From Acheta domesticus (taxonomy: Eukaryota > Arthropoda > Insecta > Orthoptera > Gryllidae): a stretch of 64,000 nt of DNA. Below the pieces are notes generated by a model. That model had not been told where the DNA came from. It saw only the letters and a program-made list of their open reading frames with translations, and made no database searches. The first letter of the stretch is position 1; each line of letters starts with the position of its first letter. Where the stretch lies: positions 217,945,286-218,009,285 of the forward strand of contig JAHLJT010009436.1 in assembly GCA_031308135.1 (NCBI GenBank), in the 5' to 3' direction. Position numbers and translations under genes: made by a program. Shown piece after piece: positions 58,808 to 64,000 of the stretch.

Positions 58808-58880
58808 TGACATTAAAGAAGGAAGTGTAAGTGTAAAGAAGGAAGTGGAAGTGTAAAAATAACATTAAAGAAGGAAGTGT
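58808..58880 (+). repeat. Tandem repeat (AAAGAAGGAAGTG units)
   Basis: Three AAAGAAGGAAGTGKAAGTGT-like units; the first and third share CATTAAAGAAGGAAGTG. Confidence 0.7.
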
Positions 58881-59084
58881 AGTTTTCGGACTTTTGCCAC
58901 GGGGCGGGGTAAAAGCTCGAATATACAAAACATCTAAACGTCCTTAGAAATTAATTAATAATGCTTAGAAGGCTCATATGCATTAAATTAATGTAACATC
59001 AATTTTATTAGCAAATGATTAAATGTGATACATAGAATCTAAAAGATCATAACATAGTCTTCAATTATAAATTACACTCTGATA

Positions 59085-59860
59085 AAAAATTAAACATATA
59101 AATTCAAAGTATATAGTGTATACAGTCATTCTCATATAAATCACACACAAATTGCCCTCCCTCATTGTGCACGCTTTACAAAAATCACATTGGATCCAGT
59201 CTTCAGCCAGTGTGTCCATTTCGCAAGCAGGGCATAATTCTAGTAATCGAAGTATTTTCAGTAGCAACTGGTTTATTATTATTTACCTTTCCTCTCTTAT
59301 TTGTGGAGTTGAAAAGGGATTTCTTATTGGTATTTCCGGGCTGCTTTTTCTCCGGGCGTCTTGTGAGATGACTGTCAGTACGGGGAGTTCTTTCCTCGTC
59401 GCGTTCATTTTCTATTCAATTCTTTTTTTTTTTTGGATGGGCATAATGCCCAATGAAGAGTAATGTTGTTTACCACGATTCTCTCATGTTTCACAATTTG
59501 GAGAATAGCATTCCTTAGGGTGTGTTGTGATCTTGCTCAATACAGATGACAATGGCTCATGTGAGTGATTTATGGTTTGATCACATGACTACCTAGTTCA
59601 GGATCTTCTTCATTTAACGCCAACTCGTCTGTCAGTGTTGCGGGAGAAATGGGTCTCTGGTCTGTGACCTTTGAAGGAAGGAAGACATTCTCCCCGAATT
59701 TGAATTTGTCAATGGATACAATATCAGTGACTTCAAAAGTTATTGCAGCCTTTTCAATTCTTCATGCACGATTTACCAATTTTTCCGCTACCTGAAATTG
59801 AGTGATAACCCTTCGTGGATAAATTTTAACATGCGTTATAATTCGTGGGGCCGAAGTCCG
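59085..59860 (-). pseudogene. Tigger/pogo-like transposase C-terminal remnant
   Basis: On the minus strand, frames pieced across stops read ITQFQVAEKLVNRA, then FEVTDIVSIDKFKFGE and 'FLPSKVTDQRP'. This matches the C-terminal half of Tigger/pogo DDE proteins (vT.yQ.a.l...Ay..a.t...A...F..TGI.P.n...F.d..f.PS..Td). A basic linker follows, then CPACEMDTLAEDWIQCDFCK (about 59235-59175), a PHD-like C-x2-C...W-I-Q-C-x2-C tail seen at the end of some insect pogo-family transposases. Frameshifts and stops are frequent and the catalytic core is absent. Confidence 0.6.
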
Positions 59861-60349
59861 CACCAGGACTCTTGCCGTCATGAACGCGGACCCTCGCCCC
59901 AACCGTCAAAATAATATCTTTTAATTTGTGGTGTGGTGCTTTCTGTCAGGCATCAACGGAACTATTTACTAGTGCGTTGTGTAGGTCACATTTCAGTTTT
60001 CCATACTCTTAATTGTACTAGATTTTAATGACTGTGCTATTAACGGCATAGATATATTTCCACTACCTTGCAAAATTACACCAAATATGTTCAAATTGTC
60101 TCACCTCATTGTTGCAGAAATATTTTCACTGGAACTACCAAATCCTCTTCATAGAACATCAGTCATGACACCATCAAATTTATATTGCAAAAGTGCCAAT
60201 TTCACTCCTCGAAAACAGTAATTATGCTAATTGGACTCTTACCCCATGCGAACTTTTGCCTCACGCTACTCTACTTAACAAAAACTATTCACTGTTCAAC
60301 TTGTTACTGATTCAGTGCATTACACTACTACACAAAGCCGAAGTCGTGG

Positions 60350-60640
60350 ATTTTTAAGGGCGAAAAAATCCTTCGTACGCCTTCCTTCGGAGGGGAAGTA
60401 AAGCCGGCTGTCCCATGTTAGTAGATTTACTACATGTAAAAGATACTCAAGCCTAAATGACTCCTCTGAACTAAATTCAAAATCGCCTCTTTCGTCGCCC
60501 GAGATAATACCTTCTTTCTCCGCTAGGTGAAAGGAGCGTAGCGAAATTTGCGTGGTTAGACGGAAGAGCGGGCCTCATGGCCCGAGTCTTGCCATGTAAA
60601 ATAAAGCATTAACTAAACTAAACTAAACTAACACTAAACA
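60350..60640 (+). repeat. LINE/SINE 3' end with (AACTA)n tail
   Basis: CCTTCGGAGGGGAAGTAAAG followed by a GGTCCC-like segment is a familiar LINE 3' UTR signature. GGTTAGACGGAAGAGCGGGC then leads to an AACTA tandem tail (about 60612-60632). It shares its 3' part with the minus-strand copy at 11762. Confidence 0.55.
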
Positions 60641-61058
60641 AACACGTCTATTATATAGTCCTTTTAAAACACTTCGCACTTTAATGTCACTTCAAGCATT
60701 TTGGAAGCGACTGGCAAGCGAGGCGAGCACAAAAAACGATTTCAGCGTGTGAAACATTGAAAAACTTTCCAAGATAAAATGGACCTGATTATTATTAATA
60801 ACGAGATTAGGCTCCCATAAAATACATTGTTCTTATTTAAATGGTTCATCATGCAGCAGTTCAACCTTTATTGACATTTTCACCTGTGTGTTTGCCTACC
60901 AAATAATTGAGAATTCCGAACGTTAAGTAAAATGTGAATCAATGATTTTATTTCTAGTGCTTGGGACCCTTGTTCCTAGGGATTCCCCTTGCCCATTTAA
61001 CTTAAGTAAGCACAGAAGAAAAGGTTCTCATGATTGGAATGGGCTAGAGTGGAATAGC

Positions 61059-61395
61059 TTTGTTTTCGGCCAGATCGATCCGGGAATACCAATTAAGCAG
61101 AAAATTATCTGAACCGTTTAGGCGCCAGCGTTGACCACAGACAGACAGAGGGACGGACGGACGGGCAGGCAGACAAACGTTTTACTGTCAACCAATTTTT
61201 CGATATCAATAAACCACAAAATGTGGATTCTGCACAACATGTTACAGGAAGTAATTTACTGCAAATAGGAAAAAGATATATCCACTGTTACGATATCACA
61301 ACCCACAATTCGAATTTTCTGGCGAAAAATCGCAGATTTTTGCTGCAGCATCACAATACTTTCTCTTTGCTACGTAGGGACGTAGTATGGCGAGG
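61059..61395 (+). mobile_element. Right-end fragment of the ACTTTCCCGTA family
   Basis: It shares 'gatcgatccgggaatacc', 'cgtttaggcgccagcgttga' and 'ccacagacagacagag' with the 10081 element. It also has an expanded GGAC/GGCAG run at about 61151-61176, then 'tcgatatcaataaa', and stops before the terminal repeat. Confidence 0.55.
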
Positions 61396-63904
61396 ACGTA
61401 AAAATGTTTTGTGTTGCACTCACACGTGGTTAATTTAAATTATTTATATTAAATTTGTTTGTTTAGTTTCAGGTAATAACTTAAATAAGTTTTTAAGTAA
61501 AATTATTAAAATCTGTAAATTTAATTTACTGCAATAAAAATTGCTAATCAATACACATGAAGTGAGAGAACAGGCTGGGGTCATTCAGCAAATACGTTCA
61601 TACAAAATTGTCATTTTCGACGCCCTCCCTTCCCCCTTTCGTACAATTTCATAACAAAAAATCTTCTATTCTCTCACGGGTACATACACATCAACGCTGA
61701 TGAGGCCGTTCGTGGCATTGAAATAATATGTTAATAACGCTTCACAAGGGTATATTTTATTATAACCCAAAGTGTGTTTCTAAAGGTTTTTGGGATGGGA
61801 AATTCAAATCTGGAGTTAGAAATTTGCTATCAGGCACAGTTTTTGAGTTAGTGAATTTAATTAAATTTTGAATTACATTGGAAATGCTGCCTTTTTACAC
61901 TAAATATGTATTTTTTTCTTAGGGATAGCCGCGACAGAGATACCCACTACAAAAAAAAGTCTCAACATGAACTGAAAGTGGAGGGAAAATATTCAGGAAG
62001 ATTAATTGGAAGCCGATGATGACGTCCTTCTGCCTCCACTTCACATCAAGCTGGGATTGACGAAACATTTTGACAAAACCTTGAATCCACATGGAACAGA
62101 GTTTATTTATTTTCCATAAAAGATTCCCCGTCTTTCTTGAGCAAAAATAAAGGAAGGTGTATTTGTAGGGCCCCAAATTAGAGAATTTCTCAAAGATACA
62201 AATTTTGAACAATGCCTAACTCCAAAAGGGAAAAACGAACGGATATGCTTGAAAAATGTAACACAAAACTTTCTAGGAAAAAAGAGCTAACAACCATTAA
62301 GTAGTTCAAGAGCATTTAGGAATTTAGGATTCAACATGTCGTAAAAAGTACATTTTCTTGATTCACATTTGCGTTATTTTCCTGAGAACTGCCGTGACGT
62401 TTCAATGAACATGGTGTCAGATTTCATGAAGACATAATGACCCTGGAAAAGTGACACGAAGGGAAATGGATGCCTCCAATGCTTGCAAACTACTGCTGGA
62501 ACATTATTGGAGAGCGCAAAAGTGATCACAAGAGAAAAAATAGCTTTCTGAATTCTCAGATGAGAGATAATTTTGTTGTTATATTGTCTGTAAATAATTG
62601 TTTTCAAACAATATATTGCATTTTATAGGTTTATGCTGGCTTTTAGTTTTATTCTGATTGAAATGTTCCTTTGCCATTTAAAAAATCTGTAATACTAATA
62701 TTTTGCCTATAAAGGGTCAAATTGGGGAAAGAAGTGAAAACAAATTGTCTATAACTTAAAATCTGCGGCAGGAAGAAACTGATTAAAGACCTAAATTTAA
62801 GACAGATTTCCATATGAATAATGACTGTTTCCATCAGAAAAAATTATTTAAATTTTTTTAATAGTGTAATCCGTATCGTCGTTACTATTGAGTTTTGTCC
62901 TTTCCCCATTGCTCAACTCAGGCTTGCTGTAAACTATGGAAAAGATTTCACCTTACATTATGTACACATTTGCAACTTGAGACAGGCCGTTTACTGATTG
63001 TAAAACTCATTGACTGATTGAGGTTGTCAAAAGGCCTTTTATGATATACCTTTGTGCTCCTTTCATGTAAGTACTAAAATTATGTTTTGCTTGTATTAGA
63101 GTCAAAGGGCTTATTCTTTTGTGTACCTTACCTTTCTTACAGACATATTTATTGTAATGTTCGAATATTTTAATTTAATTGTGTATAAATACGAGTACAA
63201 CGATTTGAAGGAGAACAGTCCTAGGAATAAATAGACCTAAAACATTATTTCTTTGTGTATCTTCCTTGTTTAACTATGCGGCATGTAAGGAGTTTATAAG
63301 TTTCTGGCGTACCGCATCGACTCGGTTTACTTCTCTTAGCCCAACTACTTGGGATGTCGTTTCTTTACTGCTGCTGTGTCTCTTTTGTTTCGCTTTTCCT
63401 GCCCGTAAGGTAACCTAGAAAAACGATAACCGAATTGGCAGAGAGGAGGTATCAAGAGATTGCTATATAAAATGTATAATTTAAAACTTAATATACGTGT
63501 ACTTTTTGATACATCAAGCTTTTGTGCATCCGAACCATTGCGGCTTGTAGAAAAATGGAATAATGGGAAAATATTGTTTGTGGTTCCCAAAAGATATGTA
63601 TTTCGTTCTTCAAAGTAGAAAAGCGTATTTTTATAGAACATTGTTAAGATCTATCTTGATAATATTCAATATGGGCCGCTGCATGGGAAAATTGATCGTT
63701 CATCTTTCTCATCAGTCGCAACCCCGCAAGTTCAAGAATCTGATTTATTAATGTATCCTGGAGGAATCGATTTTCTAATAATTTTAATATCTAAAACGAT
63801 ATTAGAATAATCAAGGAAAACCACAGGGTTTCTTGATGAAAAGTAAAAAAAGGTCTCTGCTTGCTTTGAAGACGAGCAAGACAAATTTCTTGCTATGTCC
63901 AATT
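61396..63904. other. No recognised gene
   Basis: AT-rich. The minus-strand frames at 61919-62212 and 63345-63641 have no recognised domains. Confidence 0.4.
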
Positions 63905-64000
63905 CGTCTCACGAGACAGGGCTTCGCGGGAGAGGGCAGGGCGCCTCCTTGGCCGCGCCTGCGCTGTCACCGCCACGGCCAGCGGCTGCCTACCGCGGCG
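63905..64000. other. GC-rich edge, continues beyond the window
   Basis: Composition becomes GC/CpG-rich at 63915 and stays so to the end. It may be the start of another island or GC-rich exon lying outside the window. Confidence 0.35.

Noticed and set aside
1..64000. CRISPR arrays, operons, bacterial insertion sequences
   Set aside because: No spaced direct-repeat arrays or densely packed genes; all features fit a eukaryotic, insect-like genome.

Overview
This window looks like insect genomic DNA, AT-rich and very rich in transposons. It has no long uninterrupted cellular genes, no operons, no ribosome-binding-site logic, no CRISPR array and no tRNA or rRNA gene that I can support. The repeat types point to an insect with a large genome: a jockey-clade LINE, mariner relatives with a DUF4817-type N-terminus, Tigger/pogo, hAT/ZMYM1-like and Gypsy LTR remnants, a long tRNA-headed SINE and many MITEs. 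A hemimetabolous (polyneopteran) lineage is my inference from repeat style only. Short GC/CpG-rich islands (about 5.0, 12.3-12.6, 16.2, 20.6-20.8, 25.6-25.9, 33.5-33.7, 43.4-43.7 and 56.3-56.9 kb) stand out from the AT-rich background.

Left third (1-27 kb): long stretches without recognisable genes; a 430-bp-arm inverted repeat (7.6-8.8 kb) able to form a long hairpin; a 1.56-kb element with ACTTTCCCGTA terminal inverted repeats (10.1-11.6 kb), other pieces of which lie at about 22.9-23.6, 30.7-31.3, 45.0-46.8 and 61.1-61.4 kb; and a Gypsy-type LTR retrotransposon remnant (about 17.9-20.2 kb) with a Lys-tRNA-like primer-binding site preceded by two degenerate copies of it. Two short exons, 8.3 kb apart on the + strand (12401-12570 and 20703-20803), begin in the same splice phase with related peptides and each ends in a stop. 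They are the best candidates here for a cellular gene.

Middle (27-41 kb): hAT and LINE debris, a cluster of three related hairpin MITEs (33.3-34.1 kb), then a full-length jockey-like LINE on the minus strand (35262-40006). The LINE has a 12-bp target-site duplication, a poly(A) tail, ORF1 with zinc knuckles, and ORF2 with endonuclease and reverse transcriptase. It is broken by only one in-frame stop and three single-base length differences, all three in homopolymers.

Right third (41-64 kb): a palindromic MITE with tandemly repeated half-units, an RTE-like LINE tail nested in an older repeat, a mariner-like pseudogene split by a TA microsatellite, a 'GGGGTCGTCCATAAATTACGT' MITE, an internally deleted mariner relative, a Tigger/pogo remnant, and a CpG island with GC boxes and an inverted SOX-like site that may be a promoter. 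Nothing here works as a gene pathway. The visible history is one of nested insertions.
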